DNA of 64,000 nucleotides from NCBI GenBank assembly GCA_030734395.1, contig JAUZTG010000041.1:1984001-2048000 (forward strand), written 5' to 3'. The first letter of the stretch is position 1; every line of letters starts with the position of its first letter. Under the pieces are notes generated by a model. That model was not told the origin of the DNA. It ran no database searches and saw only the letters and a program-made list of their open reading frames with translations. Shown here piece after piece: positions 9,725-21,700 of the stretch. The DNA comes from Sarocladium kiliense (lineage: Eukaryota > Ascomycota > Sordariomycetes > Hypocreales > Sarocladiaceae). The position numbers and the translations under genes were made by a program.

Positions 9725-11688
9725 ATGGCTTCCGAGCAGAAGATCGCCATCGTCTCCGTCTACGATAAGACTGGCCTGCTTGACCTGGCTAAGGGTCTGG
9801 TTCAGCAGAATGTCCGCATCCTCGCTTCAGGCGGCACTGCCAAGATGATCCGCGAGTCGGGTTTCCCTGTCGAGTATGTAATCATCTATCGATGCTCTTT
9901 GTCGCGATGATCTCCGTTGCTGACCCATTGCTTCTTTACAGGGACGTCTCTGCCATCACCAAGGCCCCCGAAATGCTTGCCGGCCGCGTCAAGACCCTCC
10001 ACCCTGCCGTCCATGCTGGTATCCTCGCCCGCAACCTCGCTTCCGACGAGAAGGATCTTGCCGACCAGAACATCAACAAGGTTGACTTCGTTGTCTGCAA
10101 CCTTTACCCCTTCAAGGACACTGTCGCCAAGATCAATGTCAGCATTCCCGAGGCTGTTGAGGAGATCGACATCGGTGGCGTTACTCTCATTCGTGCCGCT
10201 GCGAAGAACCACAAGCGTGTGACCATCCTGAGCGACCCCCAGGACTACGCTGGCTTCCTCAGCGAGCTTGAGAAGGGCGAGATCACCGAGCAGAGCAGGA
10301 ACAGGTACGCTCTGAAGGCTTTCGAGCACACTGCCGACTACGATGGAGCTATTGCTGGATACTTCCGCAAGGAGGTGAGTCTGAATATCTCTTCTTGCGA
10401 TTGACGAATCAATACCTAATACCCGCTTCAGTACGCTTCAGGAGAGCAGTACATGGCCCTCCGTTACGGCGCCAACCCCCACCAGAAGCCTGCGGCCGCT
10501 TTCACCAACGACACTCCTCTGCCCTTCAAGGTCCTCTGCGGTTCTCCTGGGTACATCAACCTTCTCGATTGCCTCAACGCCTGGCCTCTTGTCAAGGAGC
10601 TCAAGCAGGCTCTGGGTCTTCCCGCTGCCGCCAGCTTCAAGCACGTGTCCCCCGCAGGTGCTGCCGTTGGCCTCCCGCTTACCGAGGATGAGCGCAAGGT
10701 CTACTTCGTCGACGACATCGAGGGCATTGAGACCTCTGCTCTTGCTCAGGCTTACGCTCGTGCCCGTGGCGCCGACCGCATGAGCAGCTTCGGTGACATT
10801 ATCGCTCTTAGCGACGTCGTCGATGTCCCTACCGCCAAGATCATTGGCAAGGAGGTCTCCGACGGTGTCATCGCCCCTGGCTACGAGGATGCTGCCCTTG
10901 AGATCCTCAAGAAGAAGAAGGGCGGTAAGTACCTCGTCCTTCAGATGGACCCCGAGTACAACCCTCCTCAGACCGAGACCCGCACCGTCTACGGCATCAA
11001 CCTCCAGCAGCACCGCAATGATTTCGAGGTTACTCCCCGCACCTTCAGCAAGATCATTACTCCCAAGAACTCCCCCCCTCTTTCCGAGAGCGCCGCCCGC
11101 GATCTTGCCGTCGCTACCATCACCCTCAAGTACACACAGAGCAACTCAGTCTGCTACGCCCTGAACGGCCAGGTCGTCGGTCTCGGTGCCGGTCAGCAGT
11201 CGCGTATCCACTGCACTCGTCTTGCTGGCGACAAGGCCGATAACTGGTGGATGCGCTTCCACGAGCGTATTCTTAACATCAAGTGGAAGAAGGGTACCAA
11301 GCGCCCTGACAAGAGCAACGCTATTGACCTGCTTGCCAGCGGCCAGCTCCCCACCGATGGCCCCGAGAGGGAAGCTTTCGAGGGTGTCTTTGAGGAGGTT
11401 CCTGCTGCCTTCACTCCCGAGGAGAGGCAAGCCTGGATGGCGAAGCTTGACCAGGTCTGCGTGTCAAGTGACGCTTTCGTAAGTTCTGCATCTGCCGTAT
11501 TTCCACTATTCAGTACTAACGTCATCCCTCAGTTCCCCTTTATCGACAACGTCTTCCGCGCTGCCCGCTCAGGAGTCAAGTACATTGCCGCCCCCGGCGG
11601 CAGCCAGAACGACCTGCCCGTCTTCGAGACTGCTGAGAAGTTGGGCATCACCTTTGTTGAGCAGAACATCCGTCTGTTCCACCACTAA
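9725..11688 (+). CDS. ADE17: Bifunctional AICAR transformylase / IMP cyclohydrolase (purH)
   Basis: Catalyses the last two steps of de novo IMP synthesis, formylating AICAR with 10-formyl-THF and closing the ring. Four exons: 9725-9873, 9942-10374, 10432-11478 and 11533-11688; 594 residues, the usual size (yeast about 592). The N-terminal MGS-like cyclohydrolase domain shows VSVYDKTGLLDLAKGL, KTLHPAVHAGILAR and VVCNLYPF. The transformylase domain has the Lys-His pair in KHVSPAGAAVGLP, SVCYALNGQVVGLGAGQQSR, and a C-terminal FPFIDNVFRAARSGVKYIAAPGGS. Introns are 54-68 nt with GT-AG ends. Codon use is strongly C/G-ending, unlike most neighbours, consistent with high expression. The ATG at 9725 has the context CACAATGG. 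An in-frame ATG at 9662 would add an Arg/Ser/Leu-rich leader. Confidence 0.96.
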
Positions 11689-12101
11689 AGTGGCATGAAG
11701 TATGAGAAGGGAAAGGATCAAGGGGCGTCAATTTTCAACAATCAAAAGGCTAGTACAAATGAGCCATCTTATAGTTCTATGGCGCAAGACCATCTAGGAT
11801 GGGAACAATGTCTTGCGGGAGGGTGAGGAAAGTTGCAAGGAACTTTCAGAATAGATATCAATTCAAAAACAGACTTCCAAATCGAAGAATATTACGTCGG
11901 TGGAGAAATTAACATATGTTTTGTTTCTTTTGTCGTCTACCGATAAATGTAGCTTGTCTGCCTATCCCCGAACTCCAAAGACATCTGCAACGAGCAATAA
12001 AGAAAGATGTACCGTGCGCCAGATCGTCCCCATCCTGCGTTTCTACATCCATCCGTATTTCGTCCCACGTTATATTACAGATCTGCACCAGCGCCACCCT
12101 C
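11689..12101. other. Convergent 3' flank between ADE17-like and rad17 genes
   Basis: About 410 bases between two convergent genes, AT-richer than the coding flanks. It likely holds both 3' UTRs and polyadenylation signals. No supported gene. Confidence 0.6.
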
Positions 12102-14678
12102 TCAGTCCTCAATATCATCATCGCTGAGCACCAGCTTCTGCGCCAGCAATCCTGATACACCCCCAGCCTTGATGCCTGAGCTCTTCTTGCGTGGTGATGC
12201 TTCTTCACTTGGCTTATCCGTGGCCCAGGCCTCGCCTGTGGTTTGCTCTGCATCTTCTGCATCCGATTCCTCTTCCACTCCAGCGTGAACGCCCTGGAAG
12301 GAGACGACTTTCTCTAGATCTTTGAGGCGAAGGCCTGTTGTTTTGCGGCCACGGGCGATTTGAGCCATGTACGGAAGCCGCTCGAGCAGGAGCTCACGGC
12401 GAGCAGCGCTACCGAGTGAGAGGAGCGGTGGTGCCGATTCTTCGTTCTCAAGAGACTGGGTAGATTGCATTGACTGCTGACGTTGTTGCTGCTGGCGTTG
12501 CATCCAGGACAGTTCGCTGGATTGCTGTGGCTTGCGGAACGCCCCTGCACCATCTGTGAGATTCCTCACAGGCAAAGTATCCGTTCCCTTGAGCAGTCTC
12601 GTTGACCAGTGATCCACCAGTCCTTCGATCTCCTCTTTTGCGCGCCAAAGTTTCAAGCTGGTTGGGTAGAACATCTTGAAGGCATCGCTTGTCTTCGACA
12701 TAGTGGTCGTCTTGCGCTTCACAGGGTTTGGAAGAGAGAAGAGCATCCCGCGAACCGCCACTTCAAATGTGATTTCGTCCTGGCGGAGGATGTGACTTGC
12801 CGAGTCGCGACCTGCGAAGCCTCCTCTGCCACCAAAGAATACGTCCCGCGATGAACACATCAGATCACTAATGGATAGGTACTCGATGCAATCGTTAACG
12901 TAGTCCATAGGCGTCATGAGGTCCATCGGCCCTGTGCTCTCACAGGAAAGAACATAGTTCTCGTGAAGAGCCGAGATGAAGGTGTGAGTATCAGTTCCAG
13001 TCTCGTCAATCAGCGCGTCCACAGAGACCTGGCTGGGCTTGGGACGTGAGAACATCGAAAGATAGCCTGGCAGCTGCTCAGCAGGACTCGGTGTCGCTTC
13101 GTCGTCCCGCTTATTGTACACAACCTTCCCTACAGCATGGAATATACCGAGGCTGGCCTCGCGCTGTGACACGAGTTCCAGGCTCTCTTCTTCGCCGCGG
13201 GTCAGGCCAACCCCATTCTTCCCTGTCTTCTTTGGCTTTGTGAATGAGACCTTGGCGCCCCAATCGGCATCCTGATCGCCTTTAAGACACAAGAACTCCA
13301 ACGTCGACACCGCACTGCGAATGTCACCGATCTCGCCAATGCGTTTCAGCACAAGCGGACCTGGAGTCTTCCGCCGACCAGACTTCCTTGCCTCCTTCTG
13401 GACAACCAGCTCTAGCGCCTTTGCCAGTAATGATGGGGCAACAGCGTTGAATTCAATGACACCCACCCCAGGGTGTCGTAGGATCTCCGGGCCAAGTAGG
13501 CGGTGAGCTGTGAAGCTGTCTGCTGACGCTGAAGTTGTCGTTAACAGAGTCTCTGAGATGACCATCACGATCGGCTGAATGGGGTCCTTGGAGGCGTGAC
13601 TGGCGAACATCGATAGAGATGGTGTATGAGACGCCAGGTAGTTGAGAATTGATTTGCGGAAGGCCCTTAGAGCGGATGAAGAGCGGGAAAAGGTGTTGGG
13701 GAACTCTTCGATCAGCATGATCCGTTTGCTTTTATCATTTCCCGAGCTCCGTGAGCTGCTTGGGATTGGCGCCTGTGAAGCTGGTGTTGGACCCTCCGTT
13801 TCAAGCGCTCCAAATTTGCCGCCTCGTCCCAAGAAGTCGTCGAACTGTGCTGAAGCCGATACGAAGCCCGTGCCCGTATGACCGCTAGGGTTCTTCCACT
13901 CCAGAAGCTCACACCCCATGTCTGCGGCCAGCAGCCGGACGGTCGTCGTCTTGCCTGAGCCGGCAGCGCCTTTGAGAATGAGGAGCCGCTGACGCATACG
14001 TCCACCCATAACATCCTCCAGCCATTTCCGAACATCTGCCACCTTTTTCTTATGCACAACAAGTTCCTCCAAATTCCGTGGCCCGAATCTTTCTGGCCAA
14101 GGCCGGAGATCGTCGTCTAGCCCTTCCGAGCCAGCAGGTTTCGGTGGTTTTAGGAAGCGCTGGCTGGCGCTCGGCGGATCCGAGAATGCTACTTGAGCTC
14201 CGTCTCTCTGCCTCTTCTTCGCATGTTGACTGACTAGGCTGGCTGAGCTCGCTTTGAGCTCTGATATCTCGTCATCGGATATGTCGTCGCCTATAAGGTC
14301 TTCGATCGAGTCTTTGCGTTGATTGACTGTCTGGCTCAGGGTAGTGGCTCTTTGCACCTGTTTTGAAAAGAGCGTCTTCAAGTCGGCCGTTTTCGAAGAA
14401 TCAGGTTTATGGACTCCAACAGCCTTCTTCGGACTTGGACTCGCTCCGTTCTTCGATGGCTGGGTTCGGCGCGTCGTCCGATTGATTGCATTGGCCGGTC
14501 GTTTCGTAGGCGATCCATCCTTAGACGGGCTCGGCGACGATGCCGGGATTCGGGTTTTGCTAGGAGAGCTCGGGGAGGAGAGTAGGAAATTGGAGAGGGT
14601 ATTCTGTTGTTGGTGATCGTCTTCGTCGTCTGACGCCTCCACGACGTTTCGCCGCCGTCGCTTCGCCGGCGGGGCCAT
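12102..14678 (-). CDS. rad17: Checkpoint clamp loader Rad17 (yeast Rad24)
   Basis: Large subunit of the alternative RFC that loads the 9-1-1 clamp on damaged DNA in the nucleus. Single exon, 858 residues. It starts with a basic MAPPAKRRRRN that looks like a nuclear localisation signal, then about 190 residues of Ser/Pro-rich disorder. The entry sequence WPERFGPRNLEELVVHKKKV begins the AAA+ module. Walker A is KGAAGSGKTTT near residues 237-247, and a Walker B-like IMLIEEFPNTF is near 313-323. VIEFNAVAPSLLAKAL and RIGEIGDIRSAVSTLEFL correspond to the lid/sensor 2 part. A Rad17-type helical C-terminal domain follows, ending in an acidic tail. ATG 14678 is the first Met and precedes the NLS. Confidence 0.94.
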   Translation of the reverse strand: MAPPAKRRRRNVVEASDDEDDHQQQNTLSNFLLSSPSSPSKTRIPASSPSPSKDGSPTKRPANAINRTTRRTQPSKNGASPSPKKAVGVHKPDSSKTADLKTLFSKQVQRATTLSQTVNQRKDSIEDLIGDDISDDEISELKASSASLVSQHAKKRQRDGAQVAFSDPPSASQRFLKPPKPAGSEGLDDDLRPWPERFGPRNLEELVVHKKKVADVRKWLEDVMGGRMRQRLLILKGAAGSGKTTTVRLLAADMGCELLEWKNPSGHTGTGFVSASAQFDDFLGRGGKFGALETEGPTPASQAPIPSSSRSSGNDKSKRIMLIEEFPNTFSRSSSALRAFRKSILNYLASHTPSLSMFASHASKDPIQPIVMVISETLLTTTSASADSFTAHRLLGPEILRHPGVGVIEFNAVAPSLLAKALELVVQKEARKSGRRKTPGPLVLKRIGEIGDIRSAVSTLEFLCLKGDQDADWGAKVSFTKPKKTGKNGVGLTRGEEESLELVSQREASLGIFHAVGKVVYNKRDDEATPSPAEQLPGYLSMFSRPKPSQVSVDALIDETGTDTHTFISALHENYVLSCESTGPMDLMTPMDYVNDCIEYLSISDLMCSSRDVFFGGRGGFAGRDSASHILRQDEITFEVAVRGMLFSLPNPVKRKTTTMSKTSDAFKMFYPTSLKLWRAKEEIEGLVDHWSTRLLKGTDTLPVRNLTDGAGAFRKPQQSSELSWMQRQQQQRQQSMQSTQSLENEESAPPLLSLGSAARRELLLERLPYMAQIARGRKTTGLRLKDLEKVVSFQGVHAGVEEESDAEDAEQTTGEAWATDKPSEEASPRKKSSGIKAGGVSGLLAQKLVLSDDDIED

Positions 14679-15107
14679 CAGCGCGTATGAAGCGTCTGGG
14701 TGTTTCCCGACCCATAGATCATCTTCTGCGGCGCGCGTCTGGGGGATGAATAGGCCGTCGGGGACTGAGTGTGGCCGGTCATCGCATTCATCGAAGCTGG
14801 ATGTTGCTCCACGGTTGCTGCGCGGCGCTAACTACAGGCAAGTTGACCTAGCTTGGGGTACAGTGTGCATCGCGCAGTGACTGGAATCGCACTGTGCTAC
14901 AGTACTATTCAACACCACCACAGCATCAGTGGAGGGAACCTGGGGTCCGAGTCTTCGAGTTTACCACAATGCAATCTTATCTTTAATTTCGCCTGTGTAC
15001 TCAATTACTGATGTTTTGGACCTTTCCGTTTATGCGAACACCAAGACGTATTACCACAACTAACAAGCCATTCTTACTTTCACCCATCCCTAACAAGCCA
15101 CTATTTC
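14679..15107. other. Intergenic region
   Basis: About 430 bases: the rad17 promoter on the right-hand side of that gene and the 3' flank of the next minus-strand gene. A 10-bp unit TAACAAGCCA occurs twice (about 15061 and 15091). No gene is supported. Confidence 0.55.
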
Positions 15108-16447
15108 TCATGACCAGCTCTTGAAGTTGTCCACGAATGTTATTGCCGCCGCGAGGGTTTGGCTTTGGGTATCTCCCCAGCTTGCCGCTGTCTCTTGGAT
15201 TGCTTGCACAACTGAGAAGGTTAGTCTGGATCTCTTCTATACTGGAAGACCTGAAGAATTAGGGACATACCTTGGACGCTAAGGACATCCTTGGAAAGAA
15301 GCGAATGAATTGTTTCGTGCTGCACATATTTCCAATCCTTGCCTGCAGTGTCGATAATAAGGCCGTACTCGCTCTTCCGAAGGCCACCTGCGTGGATAAT
15401 TGTGGCCAAAGAAAAGATCCACCATTGACGCAACAAAGGTACATGACATTCAGCTGGCAAGAATGATAGGAGAGTACGAACAGCGTGGCTTGTGATGAGA
15501 ACCTGTCCGAGACCAGGATCGAAACTGTTTTGTGTCGGTCTGTTCATGGTCAAGATGGCTTGAACCGTGGCCGTTTGTGAGATTTCGAACTGTGCAGTCG
15601 GTTCTTCCAGGTCCCATGCATTCCAGTACTCCAGTAGGAGTTCCTCTTGGTTTGGTGAGAGTTGATCGCCAGCGACTCCAGACGAAGACTGCAGCCTCTG
15701 GAACCGCTCATCGCCTGCAATATTCCGAAGAAGCTCTTCTATGGTGCCCTTCGCAAGAGGAGAAGCTTTCGTGAACGCGGGGTTATTCAGGTACTTGCCC
15801 AACTTGCTGTAGTGAATGGCGGCCTGTCCAAGAGCCTCCATCCCGAGCTCCTTGCTGTCAAGTTCGAAAGCGTAAGCCAGGCGAATAAGTGCCGAACCTC
15901 CTACCAAATAGTTAGCCGGGTGAAGGCGATCCGATGGTTCTCACATACCATGGCCAACTAGCCCGTTTACCAGAGGCTCTTGACCATCGAACAGGAAGTT
16001 CATGGCCACCTTCTTCCAGTCGTAACCGTATTCAATGGCTAAGTTGTCTTCAAAGAAGTCCACGTAGGCCCTCGCGTATCTTCCGTCTCCTTTGAGGTCA
16101 AGCCAGTCCTCGTCGAGTTCTGCTGGCGATTGCTCCCATGGCCCTAGATTCTTGATCTCTTGATCATACAGTTCATTCAGTTGCGGAACTGTAGCACCAA
16201 GGAAATAAGCGGAGCTCAAAGCATGAGGCAAATTATTCGGTAGTGCCTGGTCGTCCTCGGCATTGTGACGAACAATGGAGTAGTTGATGTGATTGGCTTT
16301 AAGCAGATGCTTTAAGCAACGGGCCCTTCGATCAGGGTCGGTTTCGACATGATGAACATCAACTGCTGGGACATCGACAGCGCGAGATTTGTTGCCCAAT
16401 CCCACCAGCTTCTTGATGGTTGGAACGTATGCGAGAACATTTGCCAT
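15108..16447 (-). CDS. Questin oxidase-like protein (DUF4243/AflY family)
   Basis: Related to fungal questin oxidases, which cleave an anthraquinone ring in Baeyer-Villiger fashion in polyketide pathways; the substrate here is unknown. Three exons on the minus strand: 16447-15949, 15900-15271 and 15211-15108, 410 residues. Family signatures: a repeated-helix start LKHLLKANHINYSIV, PHALSSAYFLGATVPQLNELYD, FFEDNLAIEYGYDWKKVAMNFLF split off from GLVGHGGSALIRLAYAFEL, and RQWWIFSLATIIHAGG. Intron 1 is 48 nt; intron 2 is 59 nt with ACTAACC and CTCAG, and yields a clean C-terminus. Start 16447 is chosen because it gives MANVLAYVP; the frame also runs open to 16618, overlapping the opposite gene's upstream region. 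No polyketide synthase or other cluster gene is nearby. Confidence 0.8.
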
Positions 16448-16718
16448 CTTTCCGTGCTTGAATACTGTAGATGCCGTGGGAAAGAAACGCCACTGGCGTC
16501 TCCGGTTGGTTGAATCGTAAGATATTCCGATGTTGGGGTTCCCCACCATGACGACCATGTTGCAGGGTAGGCGAAACCGCAGACGCGAGGTTCGCGTCAT
16601 AGCATCTTCACCCTTCAACCCTCCATCCTACCAGTCCCGCCATGCAGCGAAACTTTCGGGCTATCGACGAACTATCACGAGGTTGAACCGAGTGGCTAGG
16701 AACACAGAGCGAAGTGAT

Positions 16719-18268
16719 ATGTCAAGCACCAGGTCCGAGAATCGCATTGCTATCTATGCAGAACTACTGTCGAACCTTCGACAGCTCTCTGTGGTGGCAA
16801 GCCTGCCCTCAGTATCGGACTCATCCACGTCCGCTTGCGTGTCCGACGATGGATTGGTTTTGACCGTCTTCCACCAAGGCCAAATTCAGGGAGTGCAGTT
16901 GCCTCAGAGGCCAATAGCAAGTGCTCTCCAAATTCCTGCGAAGGCGTCGGCAGAAGTGGCATGGCGACTAAGGCTCCCACCGCTGGACAAGCCTCCACAA
17001 CGCTTTACACTTGAGGACCAGCCTTTACCATGGAGTGCTCGAGACATTTTGAAAGGCTCGCCGGTGACCTGTCGCGCCTGTAGCGAAAGCTTGGTGAAGA
17101 AAGGGTGCACGAAGGTGTGGAAGGACTTGCCGAGTGATAACTGGGCAGAGATGATGGAGTTTTGGCATTGCCACAAGCCCGTTGATCATAGCCATCCGGC
17201 GGAAGGAGAAGAGAGTAGCGAGACAACGACAAAGAAAGGATATGGCGCCAACAATGTTATTTCCGCTCAACAAGGTGTTGGGCTCATCGATGTCACGTCG
17301 TTTGTCCTCTCCAAACTCGACTGCAGTGCGGTCTTGGTACGTGCCACCTTCTTGTCTGTTATGTTTTATGTGCTCGAGGGGGAGCAAGAAGCTGGCCAAA
17401 TCGGCCTTTGGTGCCACGCATTGATGTGGTCAGCGATACAACTCCCCCAGATCAATTCCAAGAGCTTTACCCGTCTCCTATTCGGGAGCGGCTAGCATTC
17501 GACAACCTTCTCTCTCGAGAATGGGTGTCGTCTGTCAGTCGTAGTAAGCTGTCTCCTCTTTTCACTTCAGCTTCGAGAGTTTTGGAGGCCGAAGGATAAA
17601 GGAAGGCACATCCTTCGTATATCGACTTCACAATACACGACACTTACATCGGACAGTACTCTACTTCGAATACCAATCTCGAGCCCGACGTCGGCGAGTT
17701 GAACATAGAAGACGCAGGACCTACGAGATTCTTGCATGTATGTTGCAAAGCGTGCGGAGCCGAGGTTGGCGTTCTAAACGCAGCCACGGATGCTGTCTCT
17801 TTGTTCAAGTGGTCCGTGGGCTGTGAGACGATTGTGCCAGGACCAGCACCTGACATCACAGAATGTCTTGCAGCTACTCTCATGGCCACGATTTCAAGAT
17901 CAGGATCTGCGAAGTCAGTCATCGCACCTCACCTGATCGGCGGCAAGGCCATGCAAAATCCTGGCGTGTCTTCACTCTACATTTGGGTTCTCAACTCCAA
18001 TGTGGAATACGCTGCATCCGCCTCTGGGCATGGCCGCACCAACTCCGCAATGAAACTTTTGTTTCGAACATTACCGGTGGAAGAAGGAAACAGCATTGTG
18101 GATGCCATGAACTCGGATGTTCAGGAGCTTACGTTGCCAATCGCTGCTATCGATGCCGTCGCCGCAGCACTCGAAGGAAGTAACAGATTATTACCGTTGA
18201 AGGAACGGGTGTTCCAGGACTGGAAGGTTGGTTTATTACACCGTTGGAAAACGGACAGCAATGAATAA
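16719..18268 (+). CDS. HECT_2/UBE3D-like protein (E2C-binding, predicted E3 ligase)
   Basis: Resembles human UBE3D, a cytosolic/nuclear protein that binds UbcH10 and has HECT-like E3 activity. The central zinc/Cys block CRACSESLVKKGCTKVWKDLPS with NWAEMMEFWHCHKP, and the later FLHVCCKACGAEVGVLN with VSLFKW, are family marks. Proposed exons: 16719 to about 17336-17340; about 17379/17385 to 17524; 17571-17655; 17709-18268. Introns 2 (46 nt) and 3 (53 nt) join in phase, bridging VLREFWRPKD-like sequence to the Cys block. The exon 1/2 junction is not settled: the donor GTACGT at 17337 does not fit in phase, so a GTGCCA donor at 17341 with an AG at 17378 or 17384 is more likely. Divergent from the questin-oxidase-like gene by about 270 bp. 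Confidence 0.72.
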
Positions 18269-18716
18269 ACCCATAGAGACTGCACATCCCGTGATTGTGA
18301 GTGAACGTGTATTCGTCACTTCCAATGGACCCTTGTCGTTTTGCCTGGCAGAGTCGGATACTCTGAACACTGCAATGGCATGCAACAAGCACAGTGAAAC
18401 AATCATCCCCGTGTCCTGGTTATCCGGTGAAGGTATGACAAGTCGTCATTTCGTAGGAGGACGTTCGCACTGTGATATGGGGTCTAATGCGTCTGTGTAG
18501 CACAGTGCCAACTCTAGTGGGTCCCTGTCCAGGCAGAACCCGTCTCCAGTATATCATCATCCTCTTACTTCCCGCTTTCAAACCAACCTCCCCTCCTTCT
18601 CACACCGAGCCTGCGAATGTGGCAAAGGCGAGGATTTATTTGAAGTTACTGAGGAATACCTAAAGATGACTCAAATGCCCGGTGCCGGATGAGATCCACC
18701 GCCTCATCTTATCACG
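18269..18716. other. Intergenic region
   Basis: About 450 bases between two plus-strand genes, holding a 3' flank and a promoter. Open frames here are short and featureless. Confidence 0.55.
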
Positions 18717-21700
18717 ATGGCTCCGCTCCATGACAAGTACATTGCAGCAGGCTGCCTCTTCATCGACAAGGATCAATGTGGTATTGCCTCAACAGTATGG
18801 GGACTCGAAAGCTTGCAAGAATGGAACTGGCTGCCCCGGAAAGGCGATGTAACCGACATTGGCGAAGCTAGGTCTCCTGTTCGCTACCTGGACCCCGAAG
18901 TTCAAACCAGTCTGCTTAGAAGCAACAGCCTCTCCAACCTCGCCAGGCTTTTCCGATCATCCTGGATACGACTAGAGTTCAAGATCGATAGAAAACATGA
19001 CATGAGGGGAGTTTTCAGGGTTTATCTTCTTCCAGATGACGTCGACCGTCGCACCGTGGACCGTGGAAACTCCTCCCTCAGAAAAGCACGCCGGCAGCTG
19101 CTCCAAGACCTCGACTTTTCTACGACTGCTTGGGAGCACGGTTTGGTCTCACCTGCTTCTCAGGGCGGTGAACTCCTTCATGGCTCAAAAAGTGATGATC
19201 AAACAACCCTTCTCCAGTTGTTCAACGAGATTCCACCTCCGAGTCCGGACCCTGACGTGGTTGCGAATACGTATGCCCAAGACGCAATCGTCGATTTGCT
19301 CGACAGTCGAGTGTCCGGCTTGGTCACTTCCCTATACGCCTATCAACGCCGCTCCGCCGCGTTGATGTGTCAAAAGGAAGTCCACGCAGAGATGACTCCG
19401 GACCCTCGACTCATGCAACGCAAAGACCATAAAGATGTAGCCTGGTACATCGACCCAGTATATGGAAGTGTGCTGCGAGAACGAAGATCCTACGATGGGA
19501 TTACAGGTGGCATACTCGCAGAGGAGATGGGTCTCGGCAAGACCGTCATCTGTCTGGCATTGATTCTGGCAACCCGACACCTGCCCACGCAAGGTCCAGA
19601 CATTTTTGGCGTTGCAGATCCACCAAAGCGTCCAAGGATTGCTTCACTCGCCGACATGGCTGCCTCCTGCACAACGCGTAACGGAGTACCATGGAAGCCT
19701 TATCTGGATGCTTACCAGAGCCAAACTGGAGACGAGTATACTCGATGGGCTGAAGCTCTCAGTCGGAATCCAGGCTTCTACAACATCCCGCCGCCCGAGT
19801 CGCGACGTGCCGCAACAAGGCGTCCTCCACAGCTAGACACCCCCCTTCAGAAGCCTCAAGTCATTTATCTCAGCAATGGAAGCCTAGTGATTGTTCCAAA
19901 CAACCTCATTGCCCAATGGAAACAGGAGATCAATAAACATACGGAAAGCCTCAAAGTTCTTTACATGGGACTGTCGAAGGCCACGGAATTTCCACTTCCA
20001 GATGTGGAAGAACTCCTAAAGTACGACATAGTTCTTTTCTCGCAAGGTAGATTCGAGAAAATAGGTCGCGAGATTGGTGGATTTGAAGCATCACCATTGG
20101 CCCAGATTCATTTCAAGCGATGCATCGTTGATGAAGGTCATAAGCTGGGAAACTCACGGATGGGCTATAGAAGTGTTTTGCTCATGGGCCTGGATATGAT
20201 GCGGTTCACCTCTCGATGGATTGTCACTGGCACGCCATCCCACGGCCTTTATGGACTTGACGAGGAAACGAAAGAACTTGACACAGGGAACCAAGACCGG
20301 GCCCCAAAGAATGGAGCGTCCACTAACGAGTCATCAACAGAGATGGAGAAGAAGGACCTCGAGAGGATAGGTGCGATAGCAGCGCTCTACCTCAGAGCAC
20401 GGCCTTGGTGTAATTCTGTTCTCGAAACCGGGGATACCCCTGCTGAGTGGTCGAAGTATGTGATGCTCCCGAAACATGATCCGAAGAGCTGTGGAAATTG
20501 GGACACATTGAGGTCAACACTGAATTCGCTCATCATTCGCCATCCGCGTACCGACGTTGGAAATCTTTTGCCAGAAGTTCATGAGAGGCTCGTTGTGTTG
20601 AAGCCGTCTTTTCAGGACAGCCTGTCACTCAATCTCTTCTCAATGATGATCATCTTCAATGCTGTGCAATCAGAGAGGAAAGACTTGGACTACTTCTTCC
20701 ATCCGAAGCAGAAGAAGCACGTCCTGCAAATCGTCAGTAACATGAAGCAATCGAGTTTCTTTGGCGGCTCGTTCTTTAGCCGATCCGAGATCCTGACCTC
20801 TGTCGAAACAGCGGAAAAGTTCCTTGAGGAAAGGAAGGTTCCGATCAGTGAGGAAGACGAGGCGTTACTCCGTGATGCTATACAGATTGGTCACATCGCT
20901 GCAGAAAACAAACTGAGGATGCAAAGCAACGAATTTCATGAAATGCCACTCGGAGTCGAAAACTTCCCCGGGCGCTCTGGACCATCATGGTCACTCAGCG
21001 GGGAGGGAGATCCTGATGATCCAATCAGCACATCGGCCAGTCTGTTGTTAGCGCTTCAAAAGCTCATATTTGAGACGGCTGGGGCTCCAGAGGCTCTCAA
21101 TGCACTTCTCAACGGAGGCCTAGTTCAAGAAGGAATTGCTGAGCGCCACCGGATCCTCACGGGCCAGGCCCTGCCTGCCCCTAATTCGCAATCTCGCTCA
21201 GAGACTCTTGCCGGCAACACAAAGCTCGGAAATGACAGCCCACGCAAGGCTCGATCACATGGAATCAACGGCGTAAAGACAAAGAAGCATGTCGATCCGG
21301 ACGCCTTCAAAGGCCCTTTAGAGCTAACGAAGATCACTGCGACTGTCTCAGCTAAACTGTCGTATCTGATCGACAGTATCGTCGAGCACCAAGAAGATGA
21401 CAAGATGATCATTTTCTACGAAAATGAAAACGTAGCATGGTACTTGTCAGCCACTCTTGACGTAGTAAGTATATCTTCAACTGTTGCGCACCTGAAGAAA
21501 GGCTCACTCCAAGCAGCTTCAGATCCAGCATCTTATCTATGCAAAAGGACTCAGCACCGAGCGACGAGCGCAATACGTGAACACATTCCACAATAACCCA
21601 ACCTTCCGGTGAGTCATGAATTACGAGTCTACCATGGTTGGTCTAATCACAGAGTAGAGTGCTCCTCATGGACCTGTCGCAAGCAGCTTTTGGGCTTGAT

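Noticed and set aside
10438..11013. 191-codon open frame antisense to the ADE17-like gene
   Set aside because: Explained by biased C/G-ending codons on the sense strand; no recognisable domain.
16448..16618. N-terminal extension of the questin-oxidase-like protein
   Set aside because: The extension is not family-like and overlaps the upstream region of the divergent gene.
17544..17570. 27-nt intron in the UBE3D-like gene using the GTAAGC donor
   Set aside because: Too short for a fungal intron and leads to a stop; the 46-nt intron from 17525 keeps the frame.
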